This document shows, piece after piece, positions 8,790 to 17,671 of a stretch of 64,000 nucleotides of DNA. Each line of letters begins with the position of its first letter. Within the stretch, counting starts at the first letter, position 1. Source of the DNA: Vallitalea pronyensis (GTDB lineage: Bacteria > Bacillota > Clostridia > Lachnospirales > Vallitaleaceae); assembly GCF_018141445.1 (NCBI RefSeq), contig NZ_CP058649.1:3243001-3307000 (forward strand). The letters are read 5' to 3'. The notes under the pieces were generated by a model. That model had not been told where the DNA came from, made no database searches, and saw only the letters and a program-made list of their open reading frames with translations. The translations under genes were made by a program, and so were the position numbers.

Positions 8790-8986
8790 GTAGGGGAATA
8801 GGTGTTATAAATCTGTTCAGGTTAAATAATAGAAGAAAATCTAAGCACAGTGGAAAGATAACTTCCTAAAACTTAAAACTCGCAAGCTCAGAAATTAAGT
8901 TTTTTAACGGAAGCTATCTTTCCACTGTGCTAAGGTTTTCTAACTCTTATTTAAACATCACTGATTTATAACACCTATTCCCCTAC
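8790..8986. repeat. Long palindromic element B (197 nt)
   Basis: The left arm 8790-8866 pairs with the complement of 8909-8986. The matching blocks include TAGGGGAATAGGTGTTATAA at the outer end and GCACAGTGGAAAGAT further in. The central 43 bases (8866-8908) can form a smaller hairpin (AAAACTTAA / TTAAGTTTT). Read on the minus strand, its core and the segment TTAGAAAACCTTAGCA (8928-8943) recur in element C. It lies in the rseP-ispG spacer. The flanking parts, 8673-8789 and 8987-9200, are T/G-rich with no recognisable gene. Confidence 0.8.
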
Positions 8987-9227
8987 TAGGTTGTTTGTGG
9001 GGGTATTGGTGGTTTTGTAGGAAGTGGATTATAAGAAGGTAATCGTTGTAGTAGATGTTTTAGTAGGATTTAAATGTGCATTAGATTGTGGAGTATAGGG
9101 CATATCATGATTGATATGTTAAATAATATGGAGTAAGTGCTATAGTACCTATTGTTTTTTTGGGATAAAAAGAATAAAATAAAAGAAGAATAGAAGGCAC
9201 TGATTGATGATATATAGGAGGCATGTT

Positions 9228-10304
9228 ATGCATCGTGATAAAACGAAAGTGATAAGAATTGGTGATCGTGTCATTGGTGGGGGTAATCCTATCTTGGTGC
9301 AATCCATGACAAATACAAAAACTGAAAATGTGGATGAAACAGTTAAGCAAATTTTGGCATTGGAGAAAGCGGGATGTGATATTATTCGTGTGACGGTGCC
9401 GACTAAGGCTGCTGCAAAAGCTGTTTCTGATATTAAGAAGCGGATTCATATACCGTTAGTGGCGGATATTCATTTTGATTATAAGATGGCGTTATTGGCC
9501 ATGAAAAATGGGGCTGACAAAATCCGTATTAACCCAGGCAACATTGGTTCAATGGATCGTGTTAAACAAGTCGTAGAGCGGGCTAAAAAGGATAATATAC
9601 CTATACGTATAGGTATTAACAGTGGTTCGGTGGAAAAGGAAATTTTAGCGAAATATGGTCATGTAACAGCAGAAGGTCTTGTTGAGAGTGCATTGAATCA
9701 TGTGAAACTTATTGAAGATATGGATTATGATAACTTGGTTATTTCCATCAAAACATCGGATGTGATGATGGCTATAAAAGCCCATGAGCTGATTGCCAGT
9801 CAGACCTTGTATCCTATCCATGTGGGTGTGACAGAAGCAGGTACCATATGGTCTGGAACGATTAAGTCAACAGCTGGTTTAAGTGTTATTTTACATGGTG
9901 GTGTTGGAGATACCATTCGTGTATCCTTAACGGGTGACCCTGTTGAAGAAGTGCGTGTGGGTATTAAGGTATTGGAGACTCTTGGACTGAGAAGACGTAA
10001 CAGCATAGAATTTGTATCTTGTCCCACTTGTGGGCGGACTCAAATCGATTTAATTCAATTAGCCAATATGGTAGAAGAACGTTTTGGACACTTGAAGTAT
10101 CCGTTAAAGATTGCAGTGATGGGATGCATTGTTAATGGTCCTGGAGAGGCAAAAGAAGCGGATTTAGGTATTGCTGGCGGTAAAGGTGTAGGCCTTATTT
10201 TTAAAAAAGGTGTTGTGGTCAAGAAGGTGACAGAAGATGCCTTACTGGATAGTTTAGCAGAGGAAATTCAGAGTATTATTCATGAACGAGAAGCTTCTTT
10301 ATAA
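9228..10304 (+). CDS. ispG: 4-hydroxy-3-methylbut-2-en-1-yl diphosphate synthase (IspG)
   Basis: 358 residues from ATG 9228, chosen over TTG 9204 because TAGGAGG ends eight bases before it and the product then starts MHRDKTKVIRIGDR. An N-terminal TIM-barrel has VQSMTNTKT and 'VADIHFDYKMALLAMKNGAD'. The C-terminal 4Fe-4S half has CPTCGRTQIDL and MGCIVNGPGEAKEADLGIAGG cysteines. It reduces MEcPP to HMBPP, the penultimate MEP-pathway step, using reduced ferredoxin or flavodoxin. Confidence 0.96.
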   Translation: MHRDKTKVIRIGDRVIGGGNPILVQSMTNTKTENVDETVKQILALEKAGCDIIRVTVPTKAAAKAVSDIKKRIHIPLVADIHFDYKMALLAMKNGADKIRINPGNIGSMDRVKQVVERAKKDNIPIRIGINSGSVEKEILAKYGHVTAEGLVESALNHVKLIEDMDYDNLVISIKTSDVMMAIKAHELIASQTLYPIHVGVTEAGTIWSGTIKSTAGLSVILHGGVGDTIRVSLTGDPVEEVRVGIKVLETLGLRRRNSIEFVSCPTCGRTQIDLIQLANMVEERFGHLKYPLKIAVMGCIVNGPGEAKEADLGIAGGKGVGLIFKKGVVVKKVTEDALLDSLAEEIQSIIHEREASL

Positions 10305-10408
10305 AATGAATAGTCGTTGATAAGTGAAATTCCCTATAATCTTTATACTTGGAAAAAGAGTTTGTTGGTCGTTTGCCAAGAGGTTTTGGTTGAATAGAGT
10401 TGAAGTAG

Positions 10409-13400
10409 GTGAAGATGAATATGAGCAGATGCTTCGTAGATGTATTTCATGACATAGAGCTTGATGAGAGTTTGGATGTTTATTTTAGTAATGCCACAGT
10501 AGAGCGTGTGGTGATTAACTCTCAGGATAAAGAATTACAAGTTCATATGATATTTAAAACCATTGTTCATATGAAGTTTATACAGCAAGTTGAACGTATG
10601 TTAGAAGCCAATATATGTGAGGATTCAGGTCTAGCTGTCAATATTATATGCCGATATGAGGTGGCCTATGATCTAAATAAGATCATCATGTTGTATCAAG
10701 ATAGTATTTTATATGAATTGAAACAGCATAGCCCTGTAGTTTTTGGTATTTTGAGAAAGGCAGAGCTAAATATTGCAGAGGGAAACATTACCTTTACCTT
10801 AAAAGATAGTATTGATAATTATCTCTATGCCAGAAAAGTGGATAAACGCATTGAGGAGATCATGAAAAAACGTTTCGATATGGAAGCGAAAGTATCTTTT
10901 ATCGTACATGAAGAAGCTGAAAAGAATAACAAAAAGTTCCTTAAAAAGCGGGATGAAAAAGAAAAAGCGTTTGTCACACAAGTGATGAGTGCGATGCCAG
11001 TCCAAACCACATCCACAACTGAGAACACCAAGAAGGATAATGGCGGTTCCAGTAACCATAACGTGGATGAGCGTATGATTATTGGTCGAAAAATCAACGG
11101 TGAAATTACGCCTATTCATGAGATTGACCATGACGTGGATGATATAATATTTGATGGTATTATTTTTCATGTTGAAAGTCGGGAGATTCGGAACAATAAG
11201 TACATTGTTGCTTTCGATTTAACCAATGAGAAGGATTCCATTACAGCTAAGTGTTTTGTTAAGAAAGAGCAGTTCGAAGAAGATGTAAAGGATCGTTTAG
11301 TAAAAGGTAAGGCTGTTCGGGTAAAAGGGAACTTGCAGTTTGATACCTTCTCCAAAGAGATGACAGTCATGACCCGTGCCATTATGGAAATCCATGATTT
11401 TCGCATTAAAAGAGTGGACCTTAGTAAAGAAAAACGTGTGGAACTGCATGCGCATACCCAAATGAGTGATATGGACAGTGTTGTCAGTGCAAAAGCACTG
11501 GTTAATCAGGCTATTGCATGGGGGCATGATGCCATTGCTATTACGGACCATGGTGTTGTTCAAGCCTTTCCAGAAGCCTTTCATGCAGCTCATGGAAAGA
11601 TAAAGATCATTTATGGTTTAGAAGCTTATTTAGTAGATGATTTGAAGTCCATTGTTCACCAATCCCATCATCAAAGTTTAGATGATGAATATGTTATTTT
11701 TGATTTGGAGACCACAGGTTTTTATCCAGGCAAAGATGGCATAACTGAGATTGGTGCTGTGAAGATTAAGAACGGTGAAATCATTGACAATTTTAGTACC
11801 TTTGTTAATCCAGAAAGGCATATACCCCAAGAAGTAACTGCTTTAACAGGCATAACCGATGAGATGGTAGCTGAGGCGCCTAAATTTAAGCAAGCACTGC
11901 CTAATTTTTTAACATTTATTGGTGATGCCGTTCTCGTAGCCCACAACGCAGATTTTGATATGCGTTTCATACGCTATTTTTGTAAAGAGATGGATAGAGA
12001 AGTTAACAACACCGTATTAGATACTTTAGAACTTGGCAGGGTTTTATTAACAGATTTAAAGAATTATAAATTGAATACCCTGGCCAAAGAATTAGGGGTT
12101 AAGCTTGAAAATCACCATCGTGCTGTTGACGATGCGTTAGCAACAGCCAAGATATTTATGGAATTTATACATATGTTAAGGAATAAAAACATAAGTAACC
12201 TAGAAGAACTTGAAACATACGCCCATGAAGCCACTAAAAATGTGAAGAAACTGAAATACTATCATGCTATTATATTAGCTAAAAATTTAGTGGGTCTACG
12301 CAATCTCTATGAGCTTGTATCTAAATCCCATATTGACTATTTCTTCCGAAAACCTAGGGTGCCTAAAAGTGTATACCTTGAGTTAAAAGAAGGGCTGTTG
12401 ATTGGTTCAGCTTGTGAGGCAGGGGAATTATACAAGGCTGTATTAGAGGATAAACCAAAAGAGGAAATTGACAGATTGGTGGATTTCTACGATTATCTTG
12501 AAATTCAACCCATCATGAATAATGAATTCATGATTAGAAACGGTTCTGTAGAAAGTATACAAGTACTTCAAGACATTAACAAGAAAATTGTACGCTTAGC
12601 CAAGGCACATAACAAACCCATCGTTGGGACATGTGATGTACACTTTCTTAATCCTGATGATGAAGTTTATCGTCGTATCATTATGGCAGGTCAAGGTTTC
12701 AAAGATGCCGATCAACAAGCACCTTTGTACTTTAGAACCACCGATGAAATGTTAAAGGAGTTTGCTTATCTGGGAGAAGAAGTAGCGCGAGAGGTTGTTA
12801 TTGACAATACACGCAAGATAGCAGATATGATTGAAAACATTGATCCAGTACCACCTGATAAGTATCCACCCATTATAGAAGGTTCAGACGAAACATTGCG
12901 TAAAATCTGCATGGATAAAGCCATATCCATTTATGGTGACCCATTGCCGGAAATTGTAGCAACGCGCCTAGAGAGAGAGCTCCATTCAATTATTTCCAAT
13001 GGTTTTGCTGTGATGTATATTATTTCACAGAAATTGGTGTGGAAATCCATTGAAGATGGTTATTTGGTTGGTTCAAGGGGCTCTGTTGGTTCTTCTTTTG
13101 CGGCTACCATGTCGGGTATAACGGAAGTTAATCCCTTGTCGCCACATTATATCTGCCCTAACTGTAAGTATTCCGATTTTGAATCAGAAATCGTTAAAAA
13201 GAATGCAGGTAATTCTGGCTGTGATCTACCAGATAAGAAATGCCCAAAGTGTGGTACAGATCTTGAAAAAGAAGGTCACGATATCCCCTTTGAAACGTTT
13301 CTTGGATTTAAGGGCAACAAAGAGCCTGATATTGACCTTAACTTCTCTGGTGAATATCAGAGTAAGGCCCATGATTACACAGAAGAGATTTTTGGCACGG

Positions 13401-14755
13401 GCTATGTATTCAGAGCTGGAACAATTGGTACTTTGGCTGAGAAAACAGCATATGGTTTTGTAAAGAAGTATTTCGATGAAAAAGAGATAACCGTGCGTAA
13501 TGCAGAGGTTAACCGCCTTATAGGAGGTTGTACTGGTGCCAGACGAACAACAGGTCAACATCCCGGTGGTATTATTGTTGTACCTAGGAGTGAAGAAATC
13601 TATAAATTTACACCGGTTCAGCGGCCGGCTAACGATATGAATACCAAGATTATCACCACACATTTTGACTATCACTCCATCGATCACAACCTTTTGAAGC
13701 TGGATATACTGGGTCATGACGACCCTACCATGATTCGGATGCTGGAAGATTTAACAGGTGTTGATGCTAAGCTTATCAAGTTTGATGAACCCCAAGTGGC
13801 ATCTTTATTTACAAGCACCAAAGCACTCCATATTAAACCCGATGATATTGATGGTTGTCCTCTAGGGTCCTTAGGCATTCCTGAGTTCGGTACAGATTTT
13901 GTTATACAGATGCTTCTTGATACCAAACCAAAAACATTTTCAGAATTATGTAAGATATCCGTGCTGTCTCATGGTACAGATGTATGGCTTAACAATGCTC
14001 AGGAGCTTATTCGAGATGGCAAAGCCACCATTGGTGAAGTTATATCATCCCGGGACGATATCATGGTATACCTGATTAACATGGGTGTGGAAAAAGAATT
14101 GTCTTTTACCATCATGGAAAGTGTTCGTAAAGGTAAAGGCTTAAAGCCAGAGTGGGAAGAGGCTATGCTGGATCAAGGTGTACCAGAATGGTATATTTGG
14201 TCTTGTAAACAAATCAAATACATGTTTCCAAAAGCACATGCTGTAGCATACGTTATGATGGCATATCGTATTGCCTATTTTAAGGTCTACTATCCAGAAG
14301 CCTACTATGCAGCCTATTTTAGCATACGTGCTTCGGATTTTGATTATGAATTGATGTGTCACGGAAAGCAAAAGGTGGATGGTCATATTAACGATTACAA
14401 GAGTCGACTAAATGACTTATCAAAAAAAGAGAAAGATACCCTAAAAGATATGCGTATTGTACAAGAAATGTATGCAAGAGGGATACAGTTTGTACCCATT
14501 GATTTGTATCAAGTAAAAGCAAAATTATTCCAAGTCCTGGAAGCTGGTATTATGCCATCCCTAAGTGCAATCCAAGGTTTAGGTGATAAAGCTGCTGAGA
14601 ATATTGTTAATGCCAGAGAAAATGGTACTTTCTTATCCATTGATGAACTGCGGCAACGCACCAAAATCAGTAAAACGGTTATTGAAATTATGAAGCAAAA
14701 TAAAATTCTAGATGGCATGCCAGAATCAAATCAACTTAGTTTATTTGAAGTATAG
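10409..14755 (+). CDS. polC: DNA polymerase III alpha subunit, Gram-positive PolC type
   Basis: 1448 residues, the standard PolC size. Order: N-terminal domain; OB-fold (about 230-330); PHP domain beginning near 343 (VELHAHTQMSDMDS), split by a DEDD 3'-5' exonuclease starting near 428 (YVIFDLETTGFYPG, later HNADFD and HHRAVDDALAT); a zinc motif CPNC...CPKC near 915-950; and polymerase catalytic Asp residues in EPDIDLNF near 974. It ends NQLSLFEV, a clamp-binding-like tail. It is the main replicative polymerase with proofreading. Starts at GTG 10409, ATG 10415 and ATG 10421 cannot be separated with certainty. Confidence 0.97.
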   Translation: MKMNMSRCFVDVFHDIELDESLDVYFSNATVERVVINSQDKELQVHMIFKTIVHMKFIQQVERMLEANICEDSGLAVNIICRYEVAYDLNKIIMLYQDSILYELKQHSPVVFGILRKAELNIAEGNITFTLKDSIDNYLYARKVDKRIEEIMKKRFDMEAKVSFIVHEEAEKNNKKFLKKRDEKEKAFVTQVMSAMPVQTTSTTENTKKDNGGSSNHNVDERMIIGRKINGEITPIHEIDHDVDDIIFDGIIFHVESREIRNNKYIVAFDLTNEKDSITAKCFVKKEQFEEDVKDRLVKGKAVRVKGNLQFDTFSKEMTVMTRAIMEIHDFRIKRVDLSKEKRVELHAHTQMSDMDSVVSAKALVNQAIAWGHDAIAITDHGVVQAFPEAFHAAHGKIKIIYGLEAYLVDDLKSIVHQSHHQSLDDEYVIFDLETTGFYPGKDGITEIGAVKIKNGEIIDNFSTFVNPERHIPQEVTALTGITDEMVAEAPKFKQALPNFLTFIGDAVLVAHNADFDMRFIRYFCKEMDREVNNTVLDTLELGRVLLTDLKNYKLNTLAKELGVKLENHHRAVDDALATAKIFMEFIHMLRNKNISNLEELETYAHEATKNVKKLKYYHAIILAKNLVGLRNLYELVSKSHIDYFFRKPRVPKSVYLELKEGLLIGSACEAGELYKAVLEDKPKEEIDRLVDFYDYLEIQPIMNNEFMIRNGSVESIQVLQDINKKIVRLAKAHNKPIVGTCDVHFLNPDDEVYRRIIMAGQGFKDADQQAPLYFRTTDEMLKEFAYLGEEVAREVVIDNTRKIADMIENIDPVPPDKYPPIIEGSDETLRKICMDKAISIYGDPLPEIVATRLERELHSIISNGFAVMYIISQKLVWKSIEDGYLVGSRGSVGSSFAATMSGITEVNPLSPHYICPNCKYSDFESEIVKKNAGNSGCDLPDKKCPKCGTDLEKEGHDIPFETFLGFKGNKEPDIDLNFSGEYQSKAHDYTEEIFGTGYVFRAGTIGTLAEKTAYGFVKKYFDEKEITVRNAEVNRLIGGCTGARRTTGQHPGGIIVVPRSEEIYKFTPVQRPANDMNTKIITTHFDYHSIDHNLLKLDILGHDDPTMIRMLEDLTGVDAKLIKFDEPQVASLFTSTKALHIKPDDIDGCPLGSLGIPEFGTDFVIQMLLDTKPKTFSELCKISVLSHGTDVWLNNAQELIRDGKATIGEVISSRDDIMVYLINMGVEKELSFTIMESVRKGKGLKPEWEEAMLDQGVPEWYIWSCKQIKYMFPKAHAVAYVMMAYRIAYFKVYYPEAYYAAYFSIRASDFDYELMCHGKQKVDGHINDYKSRLNDLSKKEKDTLKDMRIVQEMYARGIQFVPIDLYQVKAKLFQVLEAGIMPSLSAIQGLGDKAAENIVNARENGTFLSIDELRQRTKISKTVIEIMKQNKILDGMPESNQLSLFEV

Positions 14756-14784
14756 CATAAAACAAAAAATAATGGTGTAAACAT

Positions 14785-14814
14785 AAAGAAGTCGATCTTT
14801 TGGCTTCTTTTTTT
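14785..14814 (+). terminator. Intrinsic terminator after polC
   Basis: A stem AAAGAAGTC / GGCTTCTTT (14785-14793 with 14802-14810, one T-G wobble) runs into seven T residues. It ends the upstream isoprenoid-polC unit. Confidence 0.8.
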
Positions 14815-14825
14815 ATTATTTAAAA

Positions 14826-14838
14826 GTAACCATGTTAC
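14826..14838. promoter_or_regulatory. Palindrome GTAAC-CAT-GTTAC upstream of symporter promoter
   Basis: A perfect 5-3-5 inverted repeat lies 20 bases upstream of the -35 element, with a further half-like ATGTAAC at 14851-14857. Its position suits an activator or repressor site. The regulator is unknown. Confidence 0.35.
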
Positions 14839-14857
14839 ATTTGGTATGGTATGTAAC

Positions 14858-14886
14858 TTGCATTTTTTTTACAGTTTGTGTATAAT
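14858..14886 (+). promoter_or_regulatory. Sigma-A promoter of the symporter gene
   Basis: TTGCAT (14858-14863) and a perfect TATAAT (14881-14886) are separated by 17 bases. Transcription would begin near 14893, giving a leader of about 280 nt before ATG 15174. Confidence 0.8.
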
Positions 14887-14892
14887 ATGGTT

Positions 14893-15173
14893 CGCAATCG
14901 ATAAAAATGCTACATAAAGAAATTTCTCTGTCATATCATGACTGGGAAACGGTTATATACAACATTTATCATGTGCTTCAGCTATAAAATAATACATGAA
15001 AAGGTATGATAACCTTACATGCTATTATTTAGGAACATATGTTGCCTGATGTCAAAAGTTGGACTATTCCAAATAGTGATTAGGTTTAAATGGAACGTAT
15101 ATGCACCACCTTATGTAGAAAACAAACGTGTTATTATTTGAGAAAAATAAAGGGTGAGTGAAAGGAGAACAAC
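14893..15173 (+). promoter_or_regulatory. Long structured 5' leader of the symporter gene, class unknown
   Basis: The predicted leader contains a hairpin AAATAATACATG with its complement (14987-15030), with an inner AAGGT/ACCTT stem, and several shorter self-complementary stretches. No SAM, lysine, glycine, T-box or TPP consensus was recognised, and no terminator hairpin with a T-run is evident. It may be a regulated leader or merely a long UTR. Confidence 0.35.
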
Positions 15174-16688
15174 ATGGCAAAAAGAGAACAATGGGGTTCA
15201 AGAGTAGGTTTTATTCTAGCCGCTATTGGATCCGCAGTAGGATTGGGTAATATATGGAGATTCCCATATACTGTAGCTAAAAATGGAGGAGGCGCGTTCC
15301 TAATCCCCTATTTAGTGGCATTATTTACAGCAGGTATTCCATTACTTATATTGGAGTTTGGTCTAGGACACAAGATGCGGACATCTGCGCCAGGGATTTT
15401 TGGGCGATTAAATAAAAGGTGGCAAAAATTAGGTTGGTGGCAAACAGCTATTGCTTTTGTTATTACAGTGTATTATGTTGCCATTATAGGATGGGCCCTT
15501 AGTTATGTCATATTCTCACTTGATTTATCTTGGGGAATAGACACAGCAGATTTTTTTAAACATGCCTATTTAAAACGAACAGCATCACCTTTTGATTTTG
15601 ATGGTATTCGATTAGGCGGGTTAATACCACTGATTATCGTATGGGGTATTAACTATATTGTCTTGGCATTTGGCATTAAAGGTGGTATTGAAAAAGCAAA
15701 TAAAATTTTTATGCCCATCTTATTTGCATCCATTATTATTATTACCATTCGTGGTTTAACGTTGCCAGGCGCCTTTAATGGATTGGATTATTTATTTAAA
15801 CCTGATTTTAGTAAAATATTAGAGGGGCGTGTATGGGTAGCAGCCTATGGTCAGATATTCTACTCATTGAGTATCTGTTTTGGTATTATGTTGGCTTATT
15901 CCAGTTATTTACCCAAGAAATCAGATATTGTTAATAATGCCTTTATTACAGCATTTGGTAACTGTAGCTTTAGTATTATTGCAGGGATTGCTGTATTTAG
16001 TATTTTAGGAAACATGGCATTAAGCAGTGGAAAGACCGTGGAAGCTGTTGCTGAGGGTGGTATTGGTCTTGCTTTTATTGTGTTTCCAGAAGCCATTAAT
16101 GGGTTACCCAATTTTAGAGAATTATTTGGTGCACTCTTTTTCCTATGTTTATTTTTTGCAGGCTTATCATCCAGTATGTCCATCATTGAAGCCACTGTTT
16201 CAGCGGTCATTGATAAGTTTAACATGCATCGGCTGAAGGCATTATCCATTATCTGTGGTGTTGGCTTTGTTGTATCCGTTGTGTTTGTTACAGGTGCAGG
16301 GGTCTATGTGCTTGATATTGTTGACCATTTTGTGAATAACTATGGTGTAGCTATTGCAGGATTGATAGAAGCCCTATTAATTGGTTGGTTCTTCAATGTT
16401 AGAAGCATTCGAAACTATGTTAATCCCCTTTCGGATTTTGGTGTAGGTAATTGGTGGGAGCTATGTATTAAGCTTGTTACACCTTTAATTCTTGGTATCA
16501 TGGTTGTGCTAAAAGTCATTGATGATATCAAGCAACCCTATGAAGGCTATCCTATAGCTGCATTACTGGTTTATGGTGTAGGGGTTATTGTATTAACTGT
16601 TGTACTGGGCTTGATTTTATCGTCTGTTAAAGGTTCTAAAACCTATGAATTAGCATTGGATGAAGGGGTGAAAAATAATGAGTTTTGA
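15174..16688 (+). CDS. Sodium-dependent amino acid symporter (NSS/SNF family)
   Basis: 504 residues with about twelve hydrophobic segments. The family signature at the N terminus is 'GSAVGLGNIWRFPYTVAKNG' followed by GGGAFLIPY, which forms the sodium and substrate sites in LeuT-like folds. These plasma-membrane carriers import amino acids such as methionine, alanine, tyrosine or tryptophan. The substrate cannot be read from sequence, but the overlapping MetS-like gene suggests a MetP-type methionine/alanine importer (inference). AAAGGAG precedes the ATG. Confidence 0.93.
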   Translation: MAKREQWGSRVGFILAAIGSAVGLGNIWRFPYTVAKNGGGAFLIPYLVALFTAGIPLLILEFGLGHKMRTSAPGIFGRLNKRWQKLGWWQTAIAFVITVYYVAIIGWALSYVIFSLDLSWGIDTADFFKHAYLKRTASPFDFDGIRLGGLIPLIIVWGINYIVLAFGIKGGIEKANKIFMPILFASIIIITIRGLTLPGAFNGLDYLFKPDFSKILEGRVWVAAYGQIFYSLSICFGIMLAYSSYLPKKSDIVNNAFITAFGNCSFSIIAGIAVFSILGNMALSSGKTVEAVAEGGIGLAFIVFPEAINGLPNFRELFGALFFLCLFFAGLSSSMSIIEATVSAVIDKFNMHRLKALSIICGVGFVVSVVFVTGAGVYVLDIVDHFVNNYGVAIAGLIEALLIGWFFNVRSIRNYVNPLSDFGVGNWWELCIKLVTPLILGIMVVLKVIDDIKQPYEGYPIAALLVYGVGVIVLTVVLGLILSSVKGSKTYELALDEGVKNNEF

Positions 16689-16785
16689 GTCAGCTGTATT
16701 TTGTGCCCTTAGTTTAATGATTTTATGGGGTGGATTTGGTATTTGCTTAAGAATTGCTATGAAAAAGCAAAAGCAAGACAATTAG
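16678..16785 (+). CDS. MetS-family small subunit of the NSS transporter
   Basis: This is a 35-codon gene whose ATG overlaps the last 11 bases of the symporter gene. The product is one hydrophobic helix followed by a basic tail: MSFESAVFCALSLMILWGGF, then GICLRIAMKKQKQDN. MetS proteins (for example with MetP of Corynebacterium) are about this size, have a single membrane span with an L/ILWGGF-like stretch and are encoded directly after the NSS gene. AAGGGGTG about eight bases upstream supports translation. Confidence 0.85.
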   Translation: MSFESAVFCALSLMILWGGFGICLRIAMKKQKQDN

Positions 16786-16838
16786 TTTGTCCATGGTTGT
16801 GAGCTACTTGAAAGTATAAAATAATGGTAAGAAGTTCT

Positions 16839-16913
16839 GGGCTATCCTATAAAAGTGTTGTTATGGAAAATTGTCTGCCTTATGCATGACGACATGCTTT
16901 TATAAGATAGCCC
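16839..16913. terminator. Long hairpin after the symporter unit
   Basis: GGGCTATCCTATAAAAGTGT on the left pairs with ACATGCTTTTATAAGATAGCCC on the right (about 20 pairs with few mismatches), with a loop of about 30 bases. Only a weak T-rich stretch (TGTTTAT) follows. It is likely a transcription end for the symporter operon. Confidence 0.55.
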
Positions 16914-16951
16914 TGTTTATACCTATCAAAATGAACAAATCGGATTTTTAT

Positions 16952-16980
16952 TTGAATAAAAGTTCATTTTTAAGTATAAT
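16952..16980 (+). promoter_or_regulatory. Sigma-A promoter of rnhA
   Basis: TTGAAT (16952-16957) and TATAAT (16975-16980) with a 17-base spacer. The flanking AAAATGAAC (about 16929) and GTTCATTTT (about 16962) are complementary and straddle the -35 box, so the site could also be an operator. Confidence 0.7.
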
Positions 16981-17048
16981 ATTAGGGATAAGGCTAGTGC
17001 TAGCCAATACCTATGATAAAAAATGAAAATAAATTGGAGGGATTCGTG

Positions 17049-17534
17049 ATGCAAGAAGTAAATGTCTATACAGATGGTGCTTGCAGAGGTAATCCAGACG
17101 GTCCAGGTGGCTTTGGGGTTGTGCTTGAATATACAGATGATAAGGGTAATCATCATGAAAAAGAATTATCCGGTGGTTACATGCATACAACAAATAATCG
17201 AATGGAATTAATGGGTGTTTTAAAAGGCTTAGAAGCATTAAAACGACCTTGTAAGGTTAAACTATATACGGATTCACAATATATTGTGAAAGCTTTTAAT
17301 GAAGGTTGGTTGAACAACTGGATGAAAAACAATTGGAAAAGAGGCAAAAAAAAGGAAGACGTTAAGAATGTGGACCTCTGGAAACAAATACTCTCAGCTA
17401 AAGATAAGCATGATGTATCCTTTCACTGGGTAAAGGGACATGCTTCTCACCCCCAAAATGAACGTTGTGATGTACTTGCTACAACAGCCGCAGATGGTAA
17501 TCATCTAATTGAGGATAAGCGTTCAAGTGAGTAG
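17049..17534 (+). CDS. rnhA: Ribonuclease HI
   Basis: 161 residues from ATG 17049, set by TTGGAGGG seven bases upstream. The RNase H catalytic set is complete: YTDGACRGNP (Asp), NRMELMGV (Glu), YTDSQYI (Asp) and NERCDVLAT (Asp). The basic WKRGKKKEDVKNVDLW handle resembles E. coli-type RNase HI. It degrades RNA in RNA-DNA hybrids, for example Okazaki primers and R-loops. It appears to be monocistronic. Confidence 0.95.
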   Translation: MQEVNVYTDGACRGNPDGPGGFGVVLEYTDDKGNHHEKELSGGYMHTTNNRMELMGVLKGLEALKRPCKVKLYTDSQYIVKAFNEGWLNNWMKNNWKRGKKKEDVKNVDLWKQILSAKDKHDVSFHWVKGHASHPQNERCDVLATTAADGNHLIEDKRSSE

Positions 17535-17585
17535 AAAGATTAACACCACAGACATGATAATAATAAGATAAGTGTATGATTAATT

Positions 17586-17619
17586 GACGATGATTCTAGG
17601 TGAAAGTGTAATCATTGTC
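17586..17619. other. Small hairpin between rnhA and the polyprenyl synthase gene
   Basis: GACGATGATT (17586-17595) pairs with AATCATTGTC (17610-17619). No T-run follows. It may be a weak terminator or processing site. Confidence 0.4.
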
Positions 17620-17671
17620 ATCTTAGCGTAATTGTTTCATTCATTATAATCTATATGAAATGGAGTTTGAC

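Noticed and set aside
8790..8986. Reading palindrome B as an insertion sequence or CRISPR-related array
   Set aside because: No transposase frame, no target duplication and no repeat-spacer periodicity is visible.
13226..13717. 163-codon frame on the minus strand inside polC
   Set aside because: It is opposite an intact conserved polymerase region and has no family features; a shadow of polC codon use.
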